Shown here: positions 12,170-22,600 of the stretch, piece after piece
Numbering within the stretch: the stretch's first letter is position 1
Layout: each line of letters opens with the position of its first letter
From: Cornus controversa
Taxonomy: Eukaryota > Streptophyta > Magnoliopsida > Cornales > Cornaceae
DNA length: 64,000 nt
Reading direction: 5' to 3'
Assembly (NCBI GenBank): GCA_026545225.1
Contig: CM048847.1
Location: 5,890,001-5,954,000 of the forward strand
The notes under the pieces: generated by a model
Seen by the model: only the letters and a program-made list of their open reading frames with translations
The model's database searches: none
What the model was told of the DNA's origin: nothing
Program-made: the position numbers and the translations under genes

Positions 12170-14510
12170 ATATGTAATATGTGGACCAAAATGAAGAGAA
12201 GAGAAGACCACATGTGTGGTCAGCCGAAGAGAAAAGAAGAAAAGAAAAGAAAGAGAAGAAAGAAAGAAAAAGAAGAAAGAAAAGAAAAAAAAAGGAAAAG
12301 AAGAAAAGGAAAAAGAAAAGAAGAGAGAAGGAGAGATCGGGGAGAGAGGGAGAAACTGAGAGAGAATCTGGAGAAGAGGAAAGGAGGAAGAAGGAGGAGG
12401 TGGCTCGGGGTGGCTCACGGTGGGGCCTTGCCTGGGCGCCGGTGGAGGTGGTGCTCCGGCAGCGGCTGGAGCGGCGACTGAAGGCAGCCGCGACAGGGGG
12501 GTTTTGCGGCTGAGGTTTGCGGGTTGGGTTAACTGGCGATGGGCCGGTGACGGCAGCTGATGGTGGCTGTGATGGTGGTTCCGGCGGTCGAGCTGGGTCC
12601 TTCACGGTTGGGATTTGTGGGTTGAGCTCGGTGAAAGTTCAACCAGAGGTGGGTCTGTTGGTGGCGGTCTGACGGATGCTTGCGGTTTCAGGTGGTTCTC
12701 GGTGGGTTCTCCTTGGTTGTCTCCGGTGGAGTTGGTGCCAGGAGTGGCTGTGGGTGGTTCGATTTTGGGGTTGAACTCGGCTGGGACCGTGGTGTTGAGG
12801 GGGTTCGGTTTTGACTCCTTTGTTCTCGGTTTGGGTTGGCTTTAGATGGTTCTAACGAGGAATTTGTGGACCATTTGGCTGGGTTTTCGGAGTGGTCCAG
12901 GTGGCTACAACCGGGTTGATAAAGATGGATGGAGGTTGATTCTCCATCTTTTTGTGGTGGTGCCGAGGGGTTGTCCCGGTGGGTTTCATGGCTACCGTGA
13001 GATGGTCCACGGTGGGTACGGGCAAGGGTGGTGCTCATGGCTTCATGGACAACCATGGTTGGTGCTTACAGTTGGGTTAATTTTGGATCAACGATGGTTG
13101 GGCTTCCATGGTTGTAGTTCTCGATTGGGATTCGGGATGAGACTTGGCAGATAGCTGGGTTGTGTTTGGTTGTGGATTGTTTGGTATGTAATTGTTGAGT
13201 TTGTTTGAGCAGCCATAATTTTGGGCTGAAATGTTGGAGATCTACAAGTGTAGGGGTTTGTGATTGATTTCGGTTGGTGGTCGATTAGAGGCTAGCTGCC
13301 AAAAGGTTGGTTTCGTGGTTGGGCCGTGAAGAGGTAACCACGGGGGTTGAATATCAGAAGGTCTCAGTTGGTCTCAGCTGGGCATGTCATGTGGGTTGCT
13401 TGGAGTAACAGCCATGGTTCTGATTTGATGGGTTCAACTTTGGAGTCGACAAAAGTGCCGAAGCTTGGAGCTTCGATTGGATGGTTTGGTGATGCCGGCC
13501 TTGGTGTTGGCTTGAGGGTCTTGCATAACAGGATATTACGGCTCGTGTTTTGGGTCAGTTGTGTGAACTTTGATGAGGGACTGGACTGGGCTTGGTATGG
13601 ACCGCCTTGCGGACGCGGATTCATTGGAAAGCGGGACTTAAGGCAAGTTGATTTTTGCCTCTATCTCCTACGTATATACTTTAAGTATATTGATAAATTT
13701 TCATATGCTCTTAATTTAATCATATGTGGTAGTTGTGTATATATACATATATGTGTGCATATATATATGTATAGAGGTGGACATTGCATATACGTGGGAT
13801 GTGAGTGAAATTATATATATATGTGGGTTTGGGGACGCGAAATCATGTTTAAATTTAAATGTTTCCTTGCATTGTGATATGCATGTACGGTATAGGTTAA
13901 AGTCAATGAAAAGCATGCTAAATAATACCTGTTTAGCTATGTATTGTCTTTTATGCATATGTGGCTCTTATACAGGATGTTTAGTATATATATGTGATTA
14001 TATATATATGGTTGCAGTGGTAGAAATGCATGCTAAGTATGAATATAACTTGTGGTGGGCATTTGGAAAGCATGATTATGATATGCTAGTTGTTCTATAT
14101 GTTCTTAATACATGTATGGTGACAGAATATATATGTGGTTATATATGTTGTGAATGGAAAGCATGCTAGTTACTTGTAGTAAATGCATGTCTTGAGTGCA
14201 AGCATGATTGTATTTATGCTAGTATACATGCATATGTGACGATATGCAGGATGTGACATATACGTGGTCATATGTGGGCTTATGTGAGTTAAATGCATAT
14301 TGTATTCATATATTGAATGTATGCATTGGTTATAGCATGATAAAAATGTGCTAAAGTTGGAATGTTTTGCATATGTGAGGTATTATGCGGGTTTTGAACA
14401 TGTATGTGCTATATGTGTTGGATTGTGGTGAGAAGCATGCTAAATACTTCTTTTTAGTATTCATAAGCATGGGTTGACGCATGAAAATATTATGCTATGT
14501 ATATATGCAT
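11843..14510 (+). repeat. LARD 5' LTR-A, first segment
   Basis: It begins TGTAAGGACCGGAATTATTT and aligns to 40429-43074. It contains (AT)n tracts (11966-12000, 12143-12170) that may include a TATA box, a purine-only low-complexity block (about 12226-12390), a GC-richer block (12390-13620) and a TATA/TGCAT-rich block (13680-14510). Open frames here are compositional and not conserved as proteins. Confidence 0.9.
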
Positions 14511-15020
14511 TGTCACGCCCCAAAACCCGGACCGCCGGGACTCCCCCGGACCAACCCCGAATCCCGAGTGTGAACCCGTTCACTTAACCCCGTGAACAAT
14601 CTCAATTACACTCAATGCATTAGTATCAAGGTTTGATACCATGTTATAACGCCCCGATTCCTAACTCTCGGAGAACCGGAGATTAAACCGTCCATTTAGC
14701 CCAATAGGCCCTCATTACCCTCATTCACCATGGAAGCTTAACTCAATTCTTGCATATGAATGCAACCAAACCCACCTTAACTAATCCCCATGGGTCTTAC
14801 ATCAAATCACACACCTTAGTGAACATTTACATGCCCACAGTTTTAAGAATCACTCACTTTCGAGCCTCAAAACTTTCTGTGTTTAGAATATGGAACTGAG
14901 GCTTACACCATTAGATAGAGAATCCAAAAATACTCAATTTAAAAAAAAACCACGCTCAATTCTGATCTAGAACGAAGAAATTACATCGAAATGAAGTTTT
15001 GGAAAAAGCTGTGAATAGTA

Positions 15021-15265
15021 ATCTCGATTGATCAAGATGAAATCTCGATTAATCGAAATTCAAGCGAGATTTTCACCCTTTCGGGACCCCAGACCTGCAA
15101 TATCTCGATTGATCGAGATAGGGGTCTCGATTGATTGAAATTCCTCCTTCCTAGACTCCAAAAATCACCATAAATCATCACCCTTTTAATCAATCGAAAT
15201 GGGGACTTCGATTGATCAAAATAGGCATCTCAATTGATCGAGATTAAATCTCGATTGATCGAAAC
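15021..15265. repeat. TCGATTGATCGA palindrome cluster in Tekay 3' LTR
   Basis: Units such as ATCTCGATTGATCGAGAT and TTTCGATTAATCGAAAT-like variants are scattered over 245 bp, 510-755 bp from the LTR 3' end. The motif class is the same as in AthD although the two elements belong to different lineages. Confidence 0.85.
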
Positions 15266-15982
15266 GCACCTCCTAGGACTTCCAACAGCCCTATACATGA
15301 TCCACACGAAGTCCAATCAACATTCTATCATCCTAGAACCCCTCAAACATGATTAACAACATAAATGGAAGGTTCCAACATCAATCTCACAATCAAGATC
15401 ACATTCATAATTGAATTCATACACCAAAATGAACCATTTCTTTCACGAACACAACCCATTCGAAATGGAAGCATCATCAAAATGAATTAAGTGCCGCCAT
15501 GGGCATTACATATACTAAACCGTTGTCTCTCCACACCCAACAAGTTTATAATCCCATACATACATCCAAATTACATTCGTCCAAAGCACAACCATAACTA
15601 AAAAAAAGTCACATGCCACAAGCCGGCATGGATAGCCACAAAAATGCTCAAAACTCAAAAGATAGCAAAACCACCACTAGTGTTCCACTTGGACACTCAC
15701 GTCCCATCCGTCATCGGCACTTTATCTGTAAAAGAGTTTATAATAAAGGGGTGAGCACCACTGCGGCTCAGTAAAGGTTCCCCAACCCTTCTAAGTGCCG
15801 ACCCGACACGACCTACATGGAATGCATATGAATACACTACATGCCACGTCCACAATCTCACAAACACATCAACAAATGCAATTAAAGAGGATTGCATATT
15901 TCACGAATCATGTACAACATGTTCAAACATAAAAGCATTAAAGTGAGTAAATGTTCTCTCTCTCGGTCCTCATCCGATACCC

Positions 15983-16307
15983 TACATGATTGGTCCGCTC
16001 CGAGGATCATGTAACCTTGGACAACTCCGATAACATCCAATGACTGGGATAACTCCGAAAGGTCATTCTACCATAGCAATATATATAGGATTGCCATAGA
16101 GTGAGGGGACAACTCCGAGGCTCACAAATCATGGACATTCTCCGATAACCATCCTATGACCGGGACAACTCCGAGGGGTCATTAGTATTGGACATACTCC
16201 GATCCTAGGCATTAAGCCTTGGTATGGCGGGTTCACTCCGAGGGCCATACATAGTGGATAATTTTACCACATTTCACAACACGGTTGGACCACTCCGAAG
16301 CCCCGTG
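15983..16307. repeat. Conserved-core, variable-stem hairpin array in Tekay 3' LTR
   Basis: Nine units share a core close to GGACAACTCCGAG, each flanked by its own complementary arms. The arms are TACATGAT/ATCATGTA (15983-16013), TTGGA/TCCAA (16017-16040), AATGAC/GTCATT (16039-16067), GTGAG/CTCAC (16101-16125), ATGG/CCAT (16131-16152), ATGACC/GGTCAT (16156-16182), a weak GGA/TCC near 16190, GTATGGC/GCCATAC (16222-16250) and CACGG/CCGTG (16280-16307). In element sense the array is in the transcribed part of the LTR if transcription starts near the AT-rich block around 17110. Confidence 0.85.
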
Positions 16308-17500
16308 CACCTCATTTGCGTCATTTTTCCCGCAATTTCCCACATATGCAATATGAATGCATAAACACATGGCATTTTATTTTCATGCTAAACTCATGCT
16401 CATTGGTACTAAAAAGAAGTAACAAGCATACTTTCCATCACCACACACCACATATAGCACATATATGTATAACACATGCATATATCATCTCAAATGCATA
16501 CAACTTCAAAATTTAGTATATTTTACTCATGCTACACTCAATGCATCATTTTAGCACATAGAACTAAACACGCATTCAACAACCACATTCCCACATATAA
16601 TCACATATATGACACTTGGTACACATTTTTCACATATACACAAAATTGAGCACAAAATGCCTATGTATCAATTTCTTACACTCGCATACTTCAAACCCAC
16701 ATGCTACCACTAACACAGTATACACAATTGTGAAAAGATAGGACTCTAGAGAAGAACAAAACACAACTTTCTACACCTCTCCCCATCCTAAAGCATGTGA
16801 AACACAACCTACACCTCTCTTCTTCACCCGAAACCCTAGAATGGACAATTAGAAGAGAAGAAGAACCCCTACCTCGAAAATGAAGGCCTTCTAAGCACTT
16901 CACCAATTTTCCAGCACAGTCTACCTTGCCGAATCACCACTTTGTTCAATCCAAATGGAAGCCCTAGCCGTCCCCTACGTATCTCCCTCTTTCGGCGAGT
17001 CTTGAATCCAAGCCGAACGGGTCCGAAATGTAGAGAGAAGGGAGAGCTTTGAAGATAAAGAGCTTTAGAGAGAGAAAGAGACATGAGATCTGCTAAAATG
17101 TCCTTGCCACTAATATTTAAAATATCTAGGGCTTGCAAAAAGACTAAAATGCCCCTCGGCCAGTTAACGTACCTTCCCGGACTCCTTTTTCGATTCTGAA
17201 AACTCCTACGGTCTCGAAATCACTTCCTCTACTCTCTAAACATTTCATCTCAGCCATTCTCAAAAATAAATATTTCAGAGAATTTTGCAGATTCCTGGGC
17301 CCACTTAAGTCGCATCCCGGGCCCCGGTTTGACCAAAAAGTCAAACTTCTCCAATTCTCCCGAAAACTTCCCAAAACCTTAAAAACACTTCCCAAACATG
17401 TTTCCCACACTCAAAACATGTTAAACACCACTCAAAATGCATTTATGGCAATTATAGTGCGAAAATGGAAAACCGGCCAAAATTGGTCACGGTCTCTACA

Positions 17501-17516
17501 ACCTCCCCCCCTTAAG
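17501..17516 (-). other. Tekay polypurine tract
   Basis: Minus strand reads a purine run ending AAGGGGGGGAGGT directly before the 3' LTR, the expected priming site for plus-strand DNA. The upstream phrase AATTTCGGGGACGAAATTCC is nearly the same as in the LARD (AATTTCGAGGACGAAATTCC). Confidence 0.88.
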
Positions 17517-17547
17517 GGAATTTCGTCCCCGAAATTAGAAACATACC

Positions 17548-20500
17548 TCAAGTAGAAAACAACTCAGGATATTTTGAGCGGATTTCTTGTTCTCGCTCCC
17601 ACGTAGCCTCAGGCAGGTTCTTTTCAGGATAATGTGATTGGATAATTAGTTTGTTTACTATTCCCCAATCAAGCATTTCTAAGGGCCATAAAAGATGTGT
17701 TCCTAAACTGAGTTTTGGAAAACCATCTTTTAAATTAATATATTGATGATATTCAATATAAAAATTTGTTAAAGAGAAATATTAGTTCCTTTCAGATGTT
17801 CTACCTCAAAGGAATAAAGAGATATATTATTATACCATTTTAATCGTCTTCCATCAAGACAATTTTTCTTATTAATAAGAAAGGGAACTTACCCCAAGAA
17901 CCCTTGCTGTGGAAAGTTTGGTGCATTTAAAGAATACTGCTCTTACTCTCCTCAATACTGTGAAACCATTAACAATGGTTTCTGATGGAAAAAGGATCTT
18001 CGTTACTGAGCTAAGTATCGATTTTCCTTCTTATTCTGCTCTCTTCGACTTCGTGATGTCTCCAAAGGACTTTAACCAATGGAATAGTATTGCCCCGAAG
18101 CACTTGCTCCCTAGCATCCAAAACTTGTACCGGTCTCTCCTCGTAAGACACATCCTCCTCCACCTCAAGATCTGCCCAATCTAACACATGTGAAGGATCC
18201 GGCTCATACTTTCTCAATATCGAAACATGGAAAGTATTATGCACACTTGACAATTGCGGTGGCAATGCCAAGCGGTATGCAACGTCACCCACACGATCCA
18301 ATATCTCGAATGGACCAATAAACCGTGGGGCTAGCTTTCCACTATGCCCAAACCTCATCAAACCCCGTCGTGGCGAGACCTTTAAGAAGACATGGTCCCC
18401 CACCTCAAATGCTAAAGGCCTCCGCCTTTTGTCCGCATAACTTTTCTGACGACTCTGAGTCGTAAGCAAACGCTGCCGTATAATCTTAATCTTTTCTGTA
18501 GTCTCTCTGACTATATCCGACCCCAAAGCCACTGTCTCACCAACCTCTGTCCAACAAACTGGCGACCTACAAGGTCTACCATACAAGGCCTCAAATGGAA
18601 CCATCTCAATAGTAGCTTGGTAGCTATTATTGTACGCAAACTCCACCAATGGAAGGTGATCCTCCCAACTGCCTTGAAAATCAAGTGCACGTGCTCTAAG
18701 CATATCCTCCAAAATCTGTATAGTACGCTCTGACTGACCATCTGTCTGGGGATGGAAAGTCGTACTGAAATGGAGGTCCGTATCAAGTGCAGCCTGAAAA
18801 CTCTGCCAAAATCATGATGTGAATCTCGGATCTCTATCAGACACAATGGAAACTGGCACTCCGTGCAGTCTCACAATCTGATCAATATACAACCGACTAA
18901 GGGTATCCACATCATCTGTCACTCGAATAGGAAGGAAATGAGCCACCTTGGTCAACCTATCCACAATGACCCAAACTGCGTCATGACTCTTCCTTGTCCT
19001 AGGTAACCCCATCACAAAATCCATAGTAACGTGTTCCCACTTCCACATAGCTACCGGTAAGGGCTGTAACAAACCTGCCGGTCTCTGATGCTCAGCCTTC
19101 ACTTGTTGATAAGTGAGGCACCTCGCCACAAACCGTGCGACGTCCTTTTTCATGCCCTTCCACCAATACTGTCTACGAAGGTTGTGGTACATCTTGGTAC
19201 TACCGGGATGTACTGCAAGTCTAGAGCTATGAAACTCCATCAGGACCTCATCCCTAGTGAAAAAAAATAATGGAACAACCATTCTACCTCTGAACCTCAA
19301 ACCTCCGTCTGAATGGATAACCCAATCCTCCACTGCCTCACCACCCGTAATCCGAGTGCGAATGCTCTCTAACTCTGTGTCATGCCTCTGCTCCTCAACC
19401 ACCCTACTCACTAGAGTTGATTGCGCTATGAGTGTGAACAAAGTGGCATGTCCATCACTCTCACTGAAGCACAATCCCATTTCTGAAATGTCTTCCATCA
19501 TCTTCCATTCACGAATGGCGATGCTAGCCAAAGTACCATGTGATTTCCTGCTCAATGCATCGGCAACCACATTAGCTTTCCCCGGGTGATACTGAAGATC
19601 AAAGTTGTAGTCTTCTATGTATTCAACCCATCTCCTTTGTCTCATATTCAAGTCCTTTTGTGTAAAAAGGTACTTCAAACTCTTATGATCGGAGAAAACC
19701 TCAAACTTCTCTCCGTAGAGATAATGCCTCCACGTTTTCAAAGCAAAAATTACCGCCGCCAACTCCAAGTCATGAGTCGGGTAATTCTGCTCGTGGATCT
19801 TCAACTGTCGGGAACCATATGCAACAACCCTCTCGGTCTGCATCAATACACATCCCAAACCATCTCGTGAAGCATCATAGTAGATGACATAACCCAAACC
19901 GTGCTTGGGAATAATCAATATTGGAGCACTAGTCAATCTACGCTTCAATTCCATAAAAGAATGCTCGCAAGCCTCGTTCCACTCAAACTTAACTCCTTTA
20001 CGAGTAAGTTTGGTCATAGGCGCCGCTAACTTAGAAAAGTCCTTCACGAAACGCCGGTAATATCCTGCCAATTCCAAGAAGCTACATATCTCGAATACAT
20101 TCTTAGGCCTCTCCCAATCCATTACCGCTTCAATCTTAGAAGGGTCTACCGACACTCCTCCTTCCGACACCACGTGTCCTAGGAACTTCACCTCTGTTAG
20201 CCAAAATTCACATTTTTCGAATTTGGCATACAAACGGTGCTCTCTCAATGTCTGCAACACTGTCCTCAAATGGATCTCATGCTTTTCCATAGAAGAAGAA
20301 TACACAAGAATGTCGTCCACGAAGACTACCACAAACCTATCCAAGTACACCCTGAATATTCGGTTCATCAAATCCATGAACGCTGTTGGTGCGTTCGTCA
20401 ATCCAAATGGCATCACTAAAAACTCATAGTGGCCATATCTAGTCCGAAAAGCTATCTTCAGAATGTCCTCTTCCCTTACCCTCAACTAGTAATACCCTGA

Positions 20501-20883
20501 CCTCAAGTCGATCTTCAAAAAACAAGTCGAACCCTTAAGCTGATCAAATAAGTCATCTATCCTTGGCAAAGGATACTTGTTCTTAATCGTTGCTTGGTTC
20601 AACATACGGTAGTCTATGCATAACCGTAAAGATCCGTCCTTCTTTTTAGCAAAAAGGACCAGAGCTCCCCAAGGCGATGTACTAGGTCGTACAAATCCCT
20701 TATCCAACAATTCTTGCAACTGATCTTTCAACTCCATCAACTCTGCCAGTGCCATCCGGTACAGTGCCATGGAGATAGGTGCAGTACCAGGAGCAAGATC
20801 AACGCTAACCACAACATCTCTCATCGGAGGTAACTCTGTCAAGTCCTCCAGAAACACATTCACAAACTCTCTAACCACCGGTG
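17548..20883 (-). pseudogene. pol: Tekay pol: RT, RNase H, integrase, chromodomain (broken)
   Basis: The frame continues from the protease across the AthD insertion site. RT runs from VVREFVNVF to the catalytic VDD in [11 protein letters not shown]; RNase H has [13 protein letters not shown]; integrase has the His-Cys finger, with its last Cys changed to Tyr (RCLTYQQ), then catalytic Asp (MDFVMGLP), Asp (VSDRDPRF) and Glu (TIEMVPFEALYG). The C-terminal chromodomain, which in this family targets heterochromatin, reads VKVLWRHHEVEE and resumes after a 430-bp insert as ATWEREQEIRSKYPELFST before the stop at 17550-17548. Other in-frame stops are TAG at 20488-20486 (Gln codon) and TGA at 18814-18812 (Arg codon). 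Confidence 0.92.
17611..18040. mobile_element. Unidentified 430-bp insert in the Tekay chromodomain, 3-bp duplication CTC
   Basis: Host chromodomain sequence stops at 17610 and resumes at 18041 with CTC repeated on both sides (17608-17610, 18041-18043). The insert is AT-rich, begins AGGCAGG and ends TTCTGCT; the ends are only weakly inverted (AGGCAG / AGCAG). It contains GTAAGT-like and AG sites but no convincing gene. It could be a small DNA transposon, a captured cDNA fragment, or repair filler. Confidence 0.6.
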
Positions 20884-22315
20884 TGATAGGTGCTCAATTC
20901 TATGCATTTGAACCCTCTTTATTGCATATGTTAGTTCCATTTTTGCGTTTACCGAGATATGTTTACGGTATTTTTGTATTTTTGATGTTTTGCAGGTATT
21001 GGAGTAAATGGAGCAAAGTTTGAAGCTTTCTGCAGTCAAGGGAATAAATCAAAAAATGCAGCCAAAGGCATCTCGATCAATCGAGATGTTGATCTCGATC
21101 AATCGAAATCTCGATTGATCGAGATCTCATTTCGATTGATCGAAATCTCGATCAATCGAGATTCAATCTCGATCAATCGAGATTCTGCAGAATCCACTTG
21201 GCCACTTGCTCACCTGCTCTCCCACTTGCAACAAAATCCCCCTTTTTGCACGACTTAGGGGGATTGTCTGACTTGAACAAGACTCTTGGGGGCCTTCTTG
21301 ATACAAGAGATATATATAGTGATATATATATATATATGGTGGGCCCCAAGGTTGAAAAGGAAGCCAAAAAGCACACAAAAAGGGTCATATCTCTTATATC
21401 TCACATATCTCTCAAGACACATCAGAATACTTCAAGAGAGACCTTCGGGAGAGGAAGAAGAGAAGCTGAACCAGACTAAGAAGCTTCACTTTCTTCATCA
21501 ATGGAAGGGTGCAAGGCAACCATGAGCAACTAACTCTTCTACTAGGGTGTTGGTTTCAACCCCTAGCCATGTAAACTTGTTCATCTTTGTAGCTCTTGGG
21601 ATTTGTAATTAAATGTTGATTATTTAGCCTAGTGATTATGTACACAAATATATCTCTTTTATATATTCATTTGATATGAAATTTATTCTTGTCTTAGAGT
21701 AGATTTTGTCACTTGAATGCACAACATTTGCATATTCCACAAGAAGTGCAAATGATGGCTAGATAATGGTGTTTAAATGAATGTGTGATGTTAGTTTGTA
21801 TAGACCATGCCAAGACAAGGTAGTTTGCATGCATGTAGTGTTCACTTAGAGAGTAGAGTAATTAGGTAGTTAGTTAGGTTGAAGAGCTATGCTTGTTGAA
21901 GATGGATTATGATAGGTTAGCACACACATTGATCTTTTGATATGTCATTGAGGTCACAAGCCTAATGACATTGTTAGGCATTTAATTAATGAATCCCATG
22001 CTTGCTACACTTATGAACATGTGAACGGCTAGTGGTGGAAACCAACCCTAGTTCTCTCTCCCAACTTTAAACTCTTTACTTTTCTTGTCATTTCATTCAT
22101 GCAATAGTTTATAAACATAAATTCAAAAACCTATTTTTAGAATTAAAGTAGAATTAATCTTCCTTTAAGACAATTGCGACTAGTCCTCGTGGGATCGATA
22201 CCCTCTATATAGAACCTTATCTACAAAGATTCGTGCTCTTGCGAGTGGTTAAATTATATTCTGATAAAAAGTGCAAAATTAAGCTTACAATATAATCGGA
22301 GTTCCGACCACATCA
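20884..22315 (+). repeat. AthD copy 2 5' LTR
   Basis: 1432 bp, TGATAGGTGCTC...CCGACCACATCA. It has a palindrome cluster at 21069-21185 and an (AT)n tract at 21308-21338 followed by GGTGGGCCCCAAGG, a plausible start region. It carries one more palindrome unit (about 21 bp) than the 3' LTR. Confidence 0.95.
21069..21185. repeat. Palindrome cluster in AthD copy 2 5' LTR
   Basis: Tandem TCGATCAATCGA-class units, each near-palindromic, lie about 120 bp upstream of the (AT)n tract. The unit number differs from the 3' LTR (29849-29941), so the cluster changes length quickly. Confidence 0.88.
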
Positions 22316-22321
22316 AAATTT

Positions 22322-22338
22322 TGGCGCCGTTGCCGGGG
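22322..22338 (+). other. Primer-binding site for tRNA-Asp (AthD copy 2)
   Basis: TGGCGCCGTTGCCGGGG is complementary over its whole length to the 3' end of plant tRNA-Asp and sits 6 bases after the LTR. Confidence 0.93.
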
Positions 22339-22600
22339 TCTACGGTTTAATTGTCTCCATTGGAAGATTAAATCTGGTTTAATTCTTAGGCTAGAAATTC
22401 TTTCATTCTTTTTGTATATATCTTGTTCTTATTTCTCAAACTTCTTGATTTTAGGTATACCACATAGCGGGCATCTAAAAGGAGTAAACTTGGAACCCTT
22501 TGTGAGTATAAAGCCTAAAATTAGTGGTTTGAATTCATTCATTCTTTTTGCATAGATTATTGTTACTTTGTGTATTAAGGTGTTGTTCGATTGTTAATGC
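22339..22600 (+). other. AthD copy 2 leader
   Basis: A non-coding leader between the primer site and gag. It contains two diverged copies of a phrase around CTTTCATTCTTTTTGTATA. Confidence 0.6.

Larger units (their letters stand above)
14511..17500 (-). repeat. Tekay 3' LTR-B
   Basis: 2990 bp, TGTAGAGACCGTGACC...GGGGCGTGACA in element sense. It aligns end to end with 33072-36038, with scattered substitutions and one 23-bp length difference in the palindrome cluster. It carries the palindromes (15021-15265), the phrase CCACAAGCCGGCATGG, and the hairpin array (15983-16307). No genes. Confidence 0.95.

Noticed and set aside
12181-12513. Lys/Arg/Glu-rich open frames in the GA-rich block (also 40727-41012 and the reverse frame 49008-49343)
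   Set aside because: They come from a low-complexity purine tract inside LTR-A; length and frame differ between the LTR copies, so they are not genes.
12615-13808. Gly/Trp-rich open frames in LTR-A (similar ones at 41048-41689)
   Set aside because: They are compositional frames in the GC-richer part of the LTR, with no domain and no consistent protein conservation between the two LTRs.
13716-14169. Open frames rich in Tyr, Ile and Cys in the TATA-rich part of LTR-A
   Set aside because: They arise from (AT)n and TATGTG repeats, and the frame changes between LTR copies.
15983-16307. CRISPR-like appearance of regularly spaced repeats with variable flanks
   Set aside because: The context is a plant LTR retrotransposon; the variable parts are self-complementary arms rather than spacers, and there are no cas genes.
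17909-18030. Possible Cys-rich, hevein-like peptide (NPCCGKFGAFKEYC...) in the 430-bp insert
   Set aside because: Only about 28 residues, no signal peptide, spacing does not fit the hevein pattern, and stops on both sides; most likely chance.
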